This document shows positions 15,667 through 23,865 of a stretch of DNA of 64,000 bases, in pieces. The stretch's first letter is position 1; each line of letters starts with the position of its first letter. The notes under the pieces were generated by a model. The model searched no databases. It saw nothing but the letters and a program-made list of their open reading frames with translations, and was not told the origin of the DNA. Both the position numbers and the translations under genes were made by a program. Source of the stretch: Pseudomonas morbosilactucae (GTDB lineage: Bacteria; Pseudomonadota; Gammaproteobacteria; Pseudomonadales; Pseudomonadaceae); the NCBI RefSeq assembly GCF_023241715.1, contig NZ_JALQCW010000039.1, positions 1 to 64,000 on the forward strand. Reading direction: 5' to 3'.

Positions 15667-18078
15667 TTAGAACCCCACCGTGGCCGAGACCAGCCAGGTG
15701 CGCGGGGTCGACAGGGTCAGGCCGGCAGCGCTGTCGGCCGAAGTCGCAGCCGATGCCCAGTAGGTGGTATTGAGCACGTTTTCCACGCTGGCACGCAGGG
15801 TGATGTCGGTCTCATCCAGCTTGAAGGCGTAGCGCGCACCGAGGTCGTAGCGTTCCCAGTTGTCGATTTTCTGCTGGTTGGCCGCGTCCAGGTACTGGGC
15901 ACCGGTGTGAATGGCCCGGGCGGTCAAGGTCAGGCCTTGCAGGCTGTCGATGTCCCACTCCGCCCCCAGGTTGGCATTGAGCACCGGCGAACCGGTGCCA
16001 CGGTTGCCATCAAACTGGCCGTTGGCCGTTTTGGTCTGCTCGCTGTCCAGCACCATGACCCCGCCCAGCAGGCGCACCCCGGGGGTCGGCTCGCCGAACA
16101 GGTTCAGTTCCAGGCCCTGGTTACGCAACTCGCCATCGGGCTTGAAGGTGTTGTTGGTGGTGACGTAGGACGGTTGTTCGATACGAAACAGGCTCGCGCT
16201 GATGGCAAAACTGCCCAGGTCGTACTTGGTGCCCACTTCCACTTGCTTGGTCTGGGTCGGCGGGAAGATCTCGCCCGCGTTGGTCAGCGTCGAACTGCTG
16301 GTGGGCGCCGTCTGCCCTTCGCTCAAGCCTTCCATGTAGTTGCTGTACAGCGACCACTGGTCCGTGACCTTGACCACCAGCCCCACGGCCGGTGACAACG
16401 CCTGCTCGTCATAGGCCGGCTCGTCACGCACGTCGTCGCTCCAGGAGGTCACCGCCACCCGTTGCAGGCGCGCGCCGAGGGTCAGCAATACCCGGTCCTC
16501 GGCAAAGCTCAGGGTGTCGGCCAGGGCCAGGCTGGTGAAGCGGTTTTCCGTGTGGGTGTTGGTATCGATGCGGTTAGGCGTCCCTGGGTAAGGCAGGACC
16601 ACCGGGTCATAGAGATTGCTAGTGCCCCGCAGGTAGCGCTCGCCGGCGTTGTCGAAGTCCATGTTGAAGCGGTTCAGGCTGAGGTTCAGCTCGTGGCCCA
16701 CCGGCCCGGTGTGAAACCAGCTGCGCAGACCGACCGTGGCGGTCTTGACGTCTTCGTCGCGACGGAAGGTCCGCGGCGTCACCGTGAAGTTGCCCTGGGC
16801 GTCCACCGCCGCCACCGTGTGCCGCAGGAAGTCATAGTTGCCTTTGCGCGCACCGGCGGCGGCATACACCATCAACGAATCGCTGAGGTCGTACTCGCCG
16901 CGCACCGCGCCGAAGCTGTCCTTGGAATGGGAGTACGTCCAGGGCTGGGCGAAGTTGTGGCGAATGTCCTCGGCCTTGGGCATCTGGGTCACCCCAGAGG
17001 CCATCTCCACCCGCTCGATCGGCGCGTCGGCATGACGCTCCTGGCGCCCCACGTCCAGGGACAGGCGCAAGCGTTCATCACGCAGATCCAGGCCAAGCAC
17101 CGACAGCTCGCGCTTGACCTCCTGGTGATCCCACTCGGTGTCGCCCGACTGGCGCACGCCGTTGAAGCGCACGCCAAAACGCTGGTTGTCGCCAAAGCGC
17201 CGGCCAATGTCCACCGCGCCACCAAACTGCCCAGCGGAAGCATAACTGCCGGTGAATTCGGTCAGGGGTTTGTCACCGGCGCGCTTGGGCTCCAGGTTGA
17301 TCCCGCCGCCGACGCTGCCACGGGGGGCCAACCCACCCAGCAAGGCACCCGGCCCTTTGAGGATGTCCACCCGCTCGACCATTTCCATGTCGATGGCATA
17401 GGTGGGCAGCAGCCCATACAAACCGCCGTAGGACACGTCACTGTTGAACAGGCTGAAACCGCGAATGGAGAACTGCTCGAAACGCCCACCGGCCGGGTTA
17501 GTGGTGCGCACCGACGGGTCGCTGGCCACCAGGTCGCCCAAGGTCCGGGCCTGCTGGTTCTTCACCGTGGTGCTGGTGTAGGAGGTCAGGTTGAACGGCG
17601 TGTCCATAAAGTCATGCTCGCCCAGCAGCCCCTGGGCACCGCGCCGGGCGACCTGACCGCCAGCGTAAGCGGTGTCTGCCTGAGTGGTGGTGGCCCCCAC
17701 CACCGAGGTCGCCGGCAACTGGTAGGCCGCGCCCTGCTCCGGCTGCGGGATCAGCATGTAAGCCTGCTCACCCACCGCCTGCAATTGCAGGCCCGAGCCC
17801 TGCAGCAACCGGGCAAAACCTTCCTCCACCGCAAACTCGCCGGACAGCCCGGCACTGTTGCGACCGTTCACCAGCGCCGGGTCCACCGACAGGCTGACCC
17901 CGGCCAAGCCGGCGAAACGGGTCAGGGCTGCGCTCAAGCTGCCAGCCGGCACTTGGTAGCTGCGCCGCGGCGCTTCCTCGGCCCAACTGCTGGCCATGAA
18001 TAACGGACTGGTCCCCAGGCTCAGCATCAGGCTCAGCTGCAACAAGGGGCGTAAACGACTAGGACGAACTGCGGGCAT
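15667..18078 (-). CDS. TonB-dependent siderophore receptor with signalling domain
   Basis: 803-residue outer-membrane receptor. A signal peptide (about 1-33, ending SSWA) is followed by an STN signalling domain (about 40-115), a plug domain (about 150-280, with SIRGFSLFNSD and VERVDILKGPGALLGG) and a 22-strand barrel ending in VSATVGF, with the terminal Phe required for barrel assembly. The STN domain contacts the FecR-type anti-sigma encoded next, so ligand binding would switch on its own synthesis. It takes up a ferric siderophore using TonB energy; the siderophore is not readable from sequence, and ferrichrome-type (FiuA-like) is one possibility by length. Confidence 0.9.
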   Translation of the reverse strand: MPAVRPSRLRPLLQLSLMLSLGTSPLFMASSWAEEAPRRSYQVPAGSLSAALTRFAGLAGVSLSVDPALVNGRNSAGLSGEFAVEEGFARLLQGSGLQLQAVGEQAYMLIPQPEQGAAYQLPATSVVGATTTQADTAYAGGQVARRGAQGLLGEHDFMDTPFNLTSYTSTTVKNQQARTLGDLVASDPSVRTTNPAGGRFEQFSIRGFSLFNSDVSYGGLYGLLPTYAIDMEMVERVDILKGPGALLGGLAPRGSVGGGINLEPKRAGDKPLTEFTGSYASAGQFGGAVDIGRRFGDNQRFGVRFNGVRQSGDTEWDHQEVKRELSVLGLDLRDERLRLSLDVGRQERHADAPIERVEMASGVTQMPKAEDIRHNFAQPWTYSHSKDSFGAVRGEYDLSDSLMVYAAAGARKGNYDFLRHTVAAVDAQGNFTVTPRTFRRDEDVKTATVGLRSWFHTGPVGHELNLSLNRFNMDFDNAGERYLRGTSNLYDPVVLPYPGTPNRIDTNTHTENRFTSLALADTLSFAEDRVLLTLGARLQRVAVTSWSDDVRDEPAYDEQALSPAVGLVVKVTDQWSLYSNYMEGLSEGQTAPTSSSTLTNAGEIFPPTQTKQVEVGTKYDLGSFAISASLFRIEQPSYVTTNNTFKPDGELRNQGLELNLFGEPTPGVRLLGGVMVLDSEQTKTANGQFDGNRGTGSPVLNANLGAEWDIDSLQGLTLTARAIHTGAQYLDAANQQKIDNWERYDLGARYAFKLDETDITLRASVENVLNTTYWASAATSADSAAGLTLSTPRTWLVSATVGF

Positions 18079-18147
18079 GGGAAGAAGCTCTCGTTTTTCG
18101 GTTCACTGACCTGGAATGACCAGCGACTTGAAAAAAAGGGACAGCCT

Positions 18148-19098
18148 TCAACCGATATTTTTTTTCGGCACCAGGGTGATCCAGAATCGGGTGCGCGCTT
18201 GCACCTCCAGCGGCAGGCTGGCCGCCAGCAGGTTCAACACCCGATCGGTGTCATCCAGGCGGAAACTGCCAGTCACCCGCAGCGCTTCCAGCTCCGGCGC
18301 CCAACGCAACACGCCGGGGCGATAACGCCCCAACTCTTGAAGAAATTCGGCCAACGGCTGGTTCTGGGCCAGCAACACCCCTTCACGCCAACCCGGCTGC
18401 TGGCTGTCGAACGGCTGCACCGCCCCGGCTCCAGCGGCCCGCAAGCGCACCTGGCGCCCGGCTTCCAGCGGCCAGGCCGGCCCCTGCAGCGGCTGCACCT
18501 GCACCACGCCGCTGACCACTGCCACCTGACAGTCATCGGCATCCAGGCGCAGGCAGACTTCAGCCTGACTGATGCTCAGGCGCCCATAACGCGAGTCGAG
18601 GAACAACGGCGTGGTGCCCGGCACCTTGAGGGCCATCTCTCCACGGATCAGGGTCAGGCGCCGGGCTGCCAGGTCCACGTCCACCGCACTGGCGGTGTTC
18701 AATTGCAGGCTGCTGCCATCGACCAGGGGCAATTGCCGACGCTCGCCGGTGCCGGTGTGCAAATCGGCACGCCAGGCTTCCAGGGGCATTTGCCGAGCCA
18801 GCAACCAGGTCCCCGGCACCAGCGCCGACACCACCAAGGCCCGTTTGAGCAATTGCCGACGCTGCGGGTCAGGGCGGTCGAGGCTGGCCAGCGCCAGGTC
18901 CGAGGGCAACTGGGCAAAGCGCTGGCGCAACAACTGGGCTTTCTGCCAGGCCTGCTCGTGGCTGCTGCTGCCCTCGCGCCACTGTTGCAGTCGGGCCAGG
19001 TCTGCAGCGTCAGCCTCGCCGGATTCCACCAACGTCAGCCACTGGGCGGCGGCCCGCGCCACTTCCCGGGCCTGGGCCGACGGCGCCGTAGCGCTCAC
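18148..19098 (-). CDS. FecR-type anti-sigma factor
   Basis: 316 residues. The cytoplasmic N-terminal part (about 1-85, with AAAQWLTLVESGEADAADLA and LQQWREGSSSHEQAWQKAQ) is the FecR N-domain that binds the sigma factor. A membrane segment (about 90-105, VVSALVPGTWLLA) and a periplasmic FecR domain with a C-terminal STN-binding region (GVLRWAPELEALRVTGSFRL) follow. It passes the siderophore signal from the receptor to the sigma factor, probably after stepwise proteolysis. The start overlaps the sigma-factor stop (ATGA). Confidence 0.92.
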   Translation of the reverse strand: MSATAPSAQAREVARAAAQWLTLVESGEADAADLARLQQWREGSSSHEQAWQKAQLLRQRFAQLPSDLALASLDRPDPQRRQLLKRALVVSALVPGTWLLARQMPLEAWRADLHTGTGERRQLPLVDGSSLQLNTASAVDVDLAARRLTLIRGEMALKVPGTTPLFLDSRYGRLSISQAEVCLRLDADDCQVAVVSGVVQVQPLQGPAWPLEAGRQVRLRAAGAGAVQPFDSQQPGWREGVLLAQNQPLAEFLQELGRYRPGVLRWAPELEALRVTGSFRLDDTDRVLNLLAASLPLEVQARTRFWITLVPKKNIG

Positions 19099-19604
19099 AG
19101 TTCCACCAACAGGCAGTGTTCATAGGCCTGGGCCATGTAGCGTTTGACTGTGCGCTCCGAGACCTGCAAACGCTCGGCAATCTGCTGGTAACCCAAACCT
19201 TCCAGCTGGCTCCAGAGAAACGCCCGACGCACGGGTCGGGGCAAGCCATCGAGCACTTCATCCAGGGCTTGCAGCGTTTCCAGCAGCAACCAGCGCTGTT
19301 CGGGGGACGGCACACTGGCCTCGGGCAAGCGGGCCAGGGCTTCGAGGTAAGCCTGTTCGAGGCTGCGACGGCTGTAGAAGGTGCTGAGCAAGCGCTTGCC
19401 CACCGTCAGCAAATAGGCCCGGGGTTCGCGCAGGTCGGTCAGTTGCTGAGAGCTGGCCAGCACCCGCAGGAAGGTGTCCTGGCTCAAGTCCGCCGCATCC
19501 CAGGCGTTGCCCATGCGCCGCCGCAGCCAGCACTCCAGCCAGCCACGATGATCGCGATAGAGGGCGTGCAGGGATTGCTCCGGCGGCGTCACGGCGTCAT
19601 TCAT
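19095..19604 (-). CDS. FecI-type iron-starvation ECF sigma factor
   Basis: 169 residues with region 2 (ALYRDHRGWLECWLRRRMGN, then AADLSQDTFLRVL) and region 4 (LEGLGYQQIAERLQVSERTV) of ECF sigma factors. It would direct RNA polymerase to the promoter of the downstream TonB receptor gene. It is first in the unit sigma - anti-sigma - receptor, and a Fur box lies just upstream, so transcription should occur only when iron is low. Length and order match the FecI/FecR/FecA system. Confidence 0.93.
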   Translation of the reverse strand: MNDAVTPPEQSLHALYRDHRGWLECWLRRRMGNAWDAADLSQDTFLRVLASSQQLTDLREPRAYLLTVGKRLLSTFYSRRSLEQAYLEALARLPEASVPSPEQRWLLLETLQALDEVLDGLPRPVRRAFLWSQLEGLGYQQIAERLQVSERTVKRYMAQAYEHCLLVEL

Positions 19605-19914
19605 GGCATGGGCTCGGGGGGAAGAAATAATTCAAATGAGACTCATTCTATTTAATGTCGTTGGCGACACCAAGGCTTTTCCGCGCAGGCCCACCCTTCA
19701 TTTATGCGCGTCACTCGCTCGGCGGGCCTGTGCCCTCCCCCCTGAAGCCGGCCGCCGCTGCCCATGGCCCCACCCGGGCCGAGGCGAAATAGGCGCGCCA
19801 TGCTGCCGGCTGACCAGCGTTCAAAACCTTCGACGGCAATCGCCCTTACCGAAGGTCCAGTTGCGCCGAACCTTGGGGTAACATGGCCGCCCACCTGTTC
19901 TGGAAGCTGTCTGG
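19605..19914. other. 310-base divergent gap, fecI-like / vanR
   Basis: It holds the Fur box at 19632-19650 near the sigma-factor start, and the vanR promoter on the other side. I could not define the vanR promoter elements, and nothing else is seen in the GC-rich middle. Confidence 0.4.
19632..19650 (-). promoter_or_regulatory. Fur box upstream of ECF sigma gene
   Basis: AATGAG-A-CTCATT (19635-19647) is a perfect 6-1-6 dyad in an AT-rich context, matching the core of the Fur consensus. It lies about 30 bases upstream of the sigma-factor start. Confidence 0.75.
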
Positions 19915-20628
19915 ATGAGTAAGCCCGGTCAAACGGTTCTGGTCGCACTGCGCAAGATGATCGCCTCGGGCGAACTGGCGGCGGGCGAGCGCCTGATGGA
20001 GATCCCCACCGCGGAACTGTTCGGCGTGTCACGGATGCCGGTGCGCATGGCCTTTCGCACCCTGGAACAGGAAGGCTTGCTGGTGCGGTTTGGCGGGCGT
20101 GGGTTCCAGGTGCGCTCGGTCAGCGCCGATGACATTGCCGGCGCCGTGGAAGTGCGCGGCGTGTTGGAAGGCCTGGCGGCGCGGCAGACCGCCGAGCGCG
20201 GTTTGTCCAGCGAAGGCCGGGCGATCCTCGAACGTTGCCTGATCCAGGGCGATGCCCTGTTCGACAAGGGCTACGTGACCGAAGAAGACCTGGAGGCCTA
20301 CCACGACCTCAATATGCGTTTTCACCAGGTGATCGTCGACGGCAGCCATAACCCAGCCATCGCCGACGCCCTGGCCCGCAACGATCACCTGCCCTTTGCC
20401 TCGGTCACCGCCCTGGCCGTGGACCGCGAAGACATGGCCCGGGAATACCGGCGCTTCAACTATGCCCACATGCAGCATCACTCGGTGTTCGATGCCCTGG
20501 TCAACCGCCAGGGTGCCCGCGCCGAAGCCATCATGCGCGAGCACGCCAACGCCACCTTGCGCTACGCCGAAATCTTCGGCTCGGCCCTGGCCAATGAGCG
20601 CATGAAGGTCATCCTGCCCTCGGAATAA
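19915..20628 (+). CDS. vanR: VanR, GntR-family repressor of vanAB
   Basis: 237-residue regulator. A winged helix-turn-helix of the GntR type (residues about 1-70, with MEIPTAELFGVSRMPVRMAF and RTLEQEGLL) is followed by an all-helical FCD ligand-binding domain (about 80-220), whose His residues in NMRFHQVIVD and HMQHHSVFDAL can bind a metal. It is convergent with vanB and next to vanA, the arrangement of known VanR genes, whose proteins leave the vanA operator when vanillate binds. The likely operator is the palindrome at 22780-22799. Confidence 0.88.
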   Translation: MSKPGQTVLVALRKMIASGELAAGERLMEIPTAELFGVSRMPVRMAFRTLEQEGLLVRFGGRGFQVRSVSADDIAGAVEVRGVLEGLAARQTAERGLSSEGRAILERCLIQGDALFDKGYVTEEDLEAYHDLNMRFHQVIVDGSHNPAIADALARNDHLPFASVTALAVDREDMAREYRRFNYAHMQHHSVFDALVNRQGARAEAIMREHANATLRYAEIFGSALANERMKVILPSE

Positions 20629-20655
20629 CCCGAGCCCCTCAGGCCAGCCCGGGCT

Positions 20656-21606
20656 TCAGATATCCAGCACCAGCATCGGGGTTTTCGAACGTGAGCAGCA
20701 GGGCGTGAACTGGTCGTTGGCGGCCTGTTCGTCCTCGGTCAGGAACAGGTCACGATGCTCCGGCACGCCCTCCAGCACCCGAGTCAGGCAGGTGCCGCAA
20801 ATCCCCTGCTCACAGGACATCGGCACCTCGATACCGTGGCTTTGCAAAACCTGGATCACACTGCGATCGGCCGGCACTTCAAACACCTGGCCACTGCTGC
20901 CGAGCTTGACCGAAAAACTGCCGTCGTCGCGAGTATCCACGGGCGCAGCGGCGAAGTATTCCCGGTGCAGGTTGGCGTCCTTCCAGCCCTGGGCCTGGGC
21001 ACTGTCCAACACGTGCTGCATAAAGCCCCCGGGGCCGCAGACGTACAGGTGCAGGTCCTCCCCAGGCTCGGCCAGCACCCGGGCGGTATCCAGTGCGGTC
21101 TGCGGCAGCTCATCGAAATGCAGGAACACCCGATCGGCAAATGGCGACTGGCGTAGGCGCTGGACAAAGGCCGCCCGTGCTTCGCTGCGGGCACAGTAAT
21201 GCAGCTCGAAATCCGCACCGCTGTGGGCCAGGCGCTCGGCCATGCAGAGGATCGGCGTAATGCCGATGCCACCGGCAAACAGCAGGCTACGCCGGGCCTC
21301 GTGGGCCAGGGGAAACAGGTTGCGCGGTTCGCTGATGTGCAAGCGGTCACCCGGCTTGATCAACTCATGCATGGCCTGGGAGCCGCCCCGCGACGCCGGG
21401 TCCTTGAGCACGCCAATCAGGTAGCGATGGCGCTCTTCAGGGTGGTTGCACAGGGAATATTGGCGGACCAGGCCACCGGGCAGGTGCACGTCGATATGGG
21501 CCCCGGCGCTGAAAGCGGGCAAGGGGCGCTCATCGACACGGGCCAGCTCGTAGCTGCAAATGTCCTGGGCTTCGTGATGGCGGGCGAGCACCGTTACTTC
21601 GATCAT
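20656..21606 (-). CDS. vanB: vanillate O-demethylase reductase VanB
   Basis: 316-residue ferredoxin reductase. An FMN/FAD-binding barrel (about 1-100, with RQYSLCNHP) is followed by an NAD-binding domain (GGIGITPIL near residue 115; YVCGPGGFM near 210) and a C-terminal plant-type [2Fe-2S] domain with CEQGICGTC and the last Cys ligand in FTPCC. It passes electrons from NAD(P)H to the VanA oxygenase. It lies 86 bases downstream of vanA on the same strand, so they form one operon. Confidence 0.95.
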   Translation of the reverse strand: MIEVTVLARHHEAQDICSYELARVDERPLPAFSAGAHIDVHLPGGLVRQYSLCNHPEERHRYLIGVLKDPASRGGSQAMHELIKPGDRLHISEPRNLFPLAHEARRSLLFAGGIGITPILCMAERLAHSGADFELHYCARSEARAAFVQRLRQSPFADRVFLHFDELPQTALDTARVLAEPGEDLHLYVCGPGGFMQHVLDSAQAQGWKDANLHREYFAAAPVDTRDDGSFSVKLGSSGQVFEVPADRSVIQVLQSHGIEVPMSCEQGICGTCLTRVLEGVPEHRDLFLTEDEQAANDQFTPCCSRSKTPMLVLDI

Positions 21607-21692
21607 GGTCGGTCCTTTGAGTGTTGCCGCCTGGGGCGGTCACTTCTGCTTGTGGGGGTAAAAATCGCGCACGGCAAAGGCTTGCCGGACGA

Positions 21693-22751
21693 CTAATGGG
21701 CGCTGGCGATCAACGGCGATGGCGGTGCCTGCTCCTCGGCGATCAAGCGCTCCAGCACCCGTCGCGACTGCACGCCGCCGGCATCGATGTTGAGCTTGAG
21801 CAGGTTGCGTTCGGGGTGGGCCAAGAGGTTCTGCTGCTGGCGCTCGAGCATCTCCAGGTCTTCGCTGAAAATCTTGCCCTGGCCTTCGCGGATGGTTGCG
21901 GTCAGCGTTTCGTCCTGGGGGTTGAAGTTGCGCGCCATGCCCCAGAAGTACCAGATCGAGGTCTCGGTTTCCGGGGTGATGAAGTCCACCACGATGCTCG
22001 CCGCCTTGTGCTGCGGCTCGGCGTGGTAACCGCCTTTGCCGGCATGGGCCACACCGACTTCGATCAGCACGTGGCTGGGCGGGGTGAAGCGGCAGATCTG
22101 CCAGCGATCCACTGGCACGTCATCGGCCAAGTTGTTGCCGCGCAGGGCCATGCGCCAGAACGGCGGGGCCATGATGTTTTCCATGTGCCGGGCCGTGACC
22201 ACCTCGTCGCCTTCGACCGTGGTCTTGGGCGCGGCCTCGTCGATTTCCTTCTGCCCGATGCTCGAGGCGTGCACATAGGTTTCGTGGGTCAGGTCCATCA
22301 GGTTGTCGATCATCAAGCGGTAGTCACAGGCGATGTGGAACAGCCCGCCGCCATAGGCCCACTCATCGCTGACCGCCCATTCCAGGTGGTGGATCAGCGC
22401 CGGGTCGGCCTGCTGCTGTTCGCCTGGCCAAACCCAGATAAAGCCGTAGCGCTCCACCACCGCGTAGGTCTTGTTGCAGGGAAAACCCCGCACCCGCTGG
22501 CCGGGCATTTCCACGGTCTTGCCGTCGCAGCCCATGACCAGGCCGTGATAGCCGCACACCAGGTTGCCGTTTTCCACATAGCCCAGGGACAGCGGTGCGC
22601 CGCGATGGGGGCAGAAGTCCTCGACCGCGGCGACCTTGCCTTCCAGCCCGCGGTAAAAAACCATTTTCTCGCCACAGATCTGCCGCCCCAAGGGCTTATC
22701 GGCAATTTCATCGGGGGTGCAGGCGACATACCAGGTGTTCTTTGGATACAT
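21693..22751 (-). CDS. vanA: vanillate O-demethylase oxygenase VanA
   Basis: 352-residue Rieske oxygenase. The Rieske ligands are C47/H49 (CPHRGAP) and C66/H69 (CGYHG); the catalytic-iron ligands are supplied by the later LMIDNLMDLTHETYVHASS segment. It oxidatively removes the methyl group of vanillate, giving protocatechuate and formaldehyde. GGAGAG lies five bases before the ATG. The promoter with the VanR palindrome is directly upstream. Its substrate is the product of the fcs-ech-vdh pathway encoded at 56.6-62.3 kb. Confidence 0.95.
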   Translation of the reverse strand: MYPKNTWYVACTPDEIADKPLGRQICGEKMVFYRGLEGKVAAVEDFCPHRGAPLSLGYVENGNLVCGYHGLVMGCDGKTVEMPGQRVRGFPCNKTYAVVERYGFIWVWPGEQQQADPALIHHLEWAVSDEWAYGGGLFHIACDYRLMIDNLMDLTHETYVHASSIGQKEIDEAAPKTTVEGDEVVTARHMENIMAPPFWRMALRGNNLADDVPVDRWQICRFTPPSHVLIEVGVAHAGKGGYHAEPQHKAASIVVDFITPETETSIWYFWGMARNFNPQDETLTATIREGQGKIFSEDLEMLERQQQNLLAHPERNLLKLNIDAGGVQSRRVLERLIAEEQAPPSPLIASAH

Positions 22752-22779
22752 GAGGACTCTCCAGGCGACTGTTGTTTTT

Positions 22780-22822
22780 ATTTAATGGATCCATTAAATG
22801 TTTATGCGCTGGATCAAGTCAA
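22780..22822 (-). promoter_or_regulatory. vanA promoter with VanR palindrome
   Basis: ATTTAATGGATCCATTAAAT (22780-22799) is a perfect 20-bp palindrome. On the minus strand TTGACT (22817-22822) and ATTTAA (22794-22799) are 17 bases apart, so the palindrome covers the -10 element and start region. Its centre resembles the ATTGGATCCAAT operator known for VanR in Caulobacter. Confidence 0.8.
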
Positions 22823-23084
22823 TATTAATGCGCACAAATCTGACAAATAACAGCCAATGGTTCCACTAGTACCGAGCCAATGGATCCACAGCAAGCGCCT
22901 TCCGACTCGCTAAAAGCCCCCTGCAACCCCCATTGCGCGCCCTGAAAAACCAGCGCTTGCCAGGCGCAGCACGTGCATCGAGCCGTACCTGGGCTTAAGC
23001 AGGCACACGTCAAGCCGCCACCTAGAGCGCCCCCATCGCCATCCCCCGGCAAAAAAAATCATTTACTCGGGAACCAAACCCAAC

Positions 23085-23099
23085 TGATAATGATTATCA
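23085..23099 (+). promoter_or_regulatory. perfect Fur 7-1-7 dyad before the two-component genes
   Basis: TGATAATGATTATCA is an exact TGATAAT-n-ATTATCA inverted repeat, the strongest Fur-type site in the window. It lies about 100 bases upstream of the response-regulator start and a few bases from the TTAAT-AATT-CTTAA box. Confidence 0.88.
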
Positions 23100-23110
23100 A
23101 TCTTCTTAAA

Positions 23111-23124
23111 TTAATAATTCTTAA
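23111..23124 (+). promoter_or_regulatory. variant TTAAG-N4-CTTAA box at response-regulator promoter
   Basis: TTAAT-AATT-CTTAA differs by one base from the dyad found at the other promoters of the island. An additional TTCTTAA is at 23103-23109. It could be an autoregulation site. Confidence 0.5.
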
Positions 23125-23199
23125 CCCCTGCATCCCCCCGATGCTTGGTACAAGAAACGCCCTCCCCCTGCCTCTCCCCACACTAGAAAGGAGTTCTTT

Positions 23200-23865
23200 A
23201 TGCGTGTTCTGGTGGTCGAAGATGACAACTCGGTCAGCCATTGGCTAGGAAGCAAGCTGCATGCCTGCGGGCATAATTGCCGCCTGGTGGACAATGGCGA
23301 AGGTGCCCTGCAAATCCTCAAGGACGAAGCCTTCGATGTGGTCATCCTCGACCGCATCCTGCCGCGCATGGATGGCATCGAAGTGCTCAACCGCCTGAAT
23401 GGCCAGGCCCATCCGCCGATCCTCATCCTGTCCGCCAACGACCAGTCCAGCGACCGGGTCGAGGGGTTGCGCGCCGGAGCCGACGACTACCTGGGCAAGC
23501 CTTTCGATTTCACCGAGCTGTTGCTGCGCCTGGAGTTACTGGCGCGCCGACACAACCAGACCGCCCAGGAGGAACGGATCCAGGTCGAGGACATGCAGAT
23601 CGACCTGGCCCGCCGCGAAGTGACCCGCGCCGGGCGCCGCATCGACCTCACCGACAAGGAATTCAAGCTGCTCCAGGTACTGGCCGAGCACGTCGGCCAG
23701 ACCGTGACCCGGGGCATGCTGCTGGAGAAAGTCTGGGGTTATCACTTCGACCCGCAGACCAACCTGATCGACGTTCACCTGTCCAAGCTGCGCAACAAGC
23801 TCGACAAGGGTTTCGAGCGCGCGATGATTCGGACCGTGCGGGCGATCGGTTATGTATTTGGCTGA
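23200..23865 (+). CDS. OmpR-family response regulator of the surface island
   Basis: 221 residues. The receiver domain has the acidic pair E7/D8-D9, phosphoacceptor D51 (VILDRILPRMDG) and K100 (YLGKPFDF). The C-terminal winged helix has the recognition segment TNLIDVHLSKLRNKLDKGF typical of OmpR/PhoB proteins. The gene overlaps the downstream kinase gene by 14 bases. Upstream lie a Fur dyad and a version of the TTAAG-N4-CTTAA box. It is the likely regulator of the Tad, adhesin and exporter promoters that carry that box; this is inferred from position and spacing, as in other Pseudomonas where dedicated regulators such as PprB control Tad pili and adhesin together. Confidence 0.88.
   Translation: MRVLVVEDDNSVSHWLGSKLHACGHNCRLVDNGEGALQILKDEAFDVVILDRILPRMDGIEVLNRLNGQAHPPILILSANDQSSDRVEGLRAGADDYLGKPFDFTELLLRLELLARRHNQTAQEERIQVEDMQIDLARREVTRAGRRIDLTDKEFKLLQVLAEHVGQTVTRGMLLEKVWGYHFDPQTNLIDVHLSKLRNKLDKGFERAMIRTVRAIGYVFG

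Larger units (their letters stand above)
22752..23199. other. 448-base divergent promoter region, vanA / response regulator
   Basis: The left side holds the vanA promoter and operator. A second, imperfect GGATCC site (AATGGATCCACA near 22879) could be an auxiliary VanR site. The right side holds the perfect Fur dyad and a TTAAT-AATT-CTTAA box before the response-regulator gene. The middle (about 22,900-23,060) shows nothing I can name. Confidence 0.5.

Noticed and set aside
18079..18147. Promoter of the receptor gene in the gap after fecR
   Set aside because: A poly-T tract and GC-rich bases are visible, but I could not place an ECF-type -35/-10 pair with confidence.
19603..19881. 92-codon plus-strand frame over the gap between the sigma gene and vanR
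   Set aside because: It runs through the Fur box and has no ribosome site or family resemblance.
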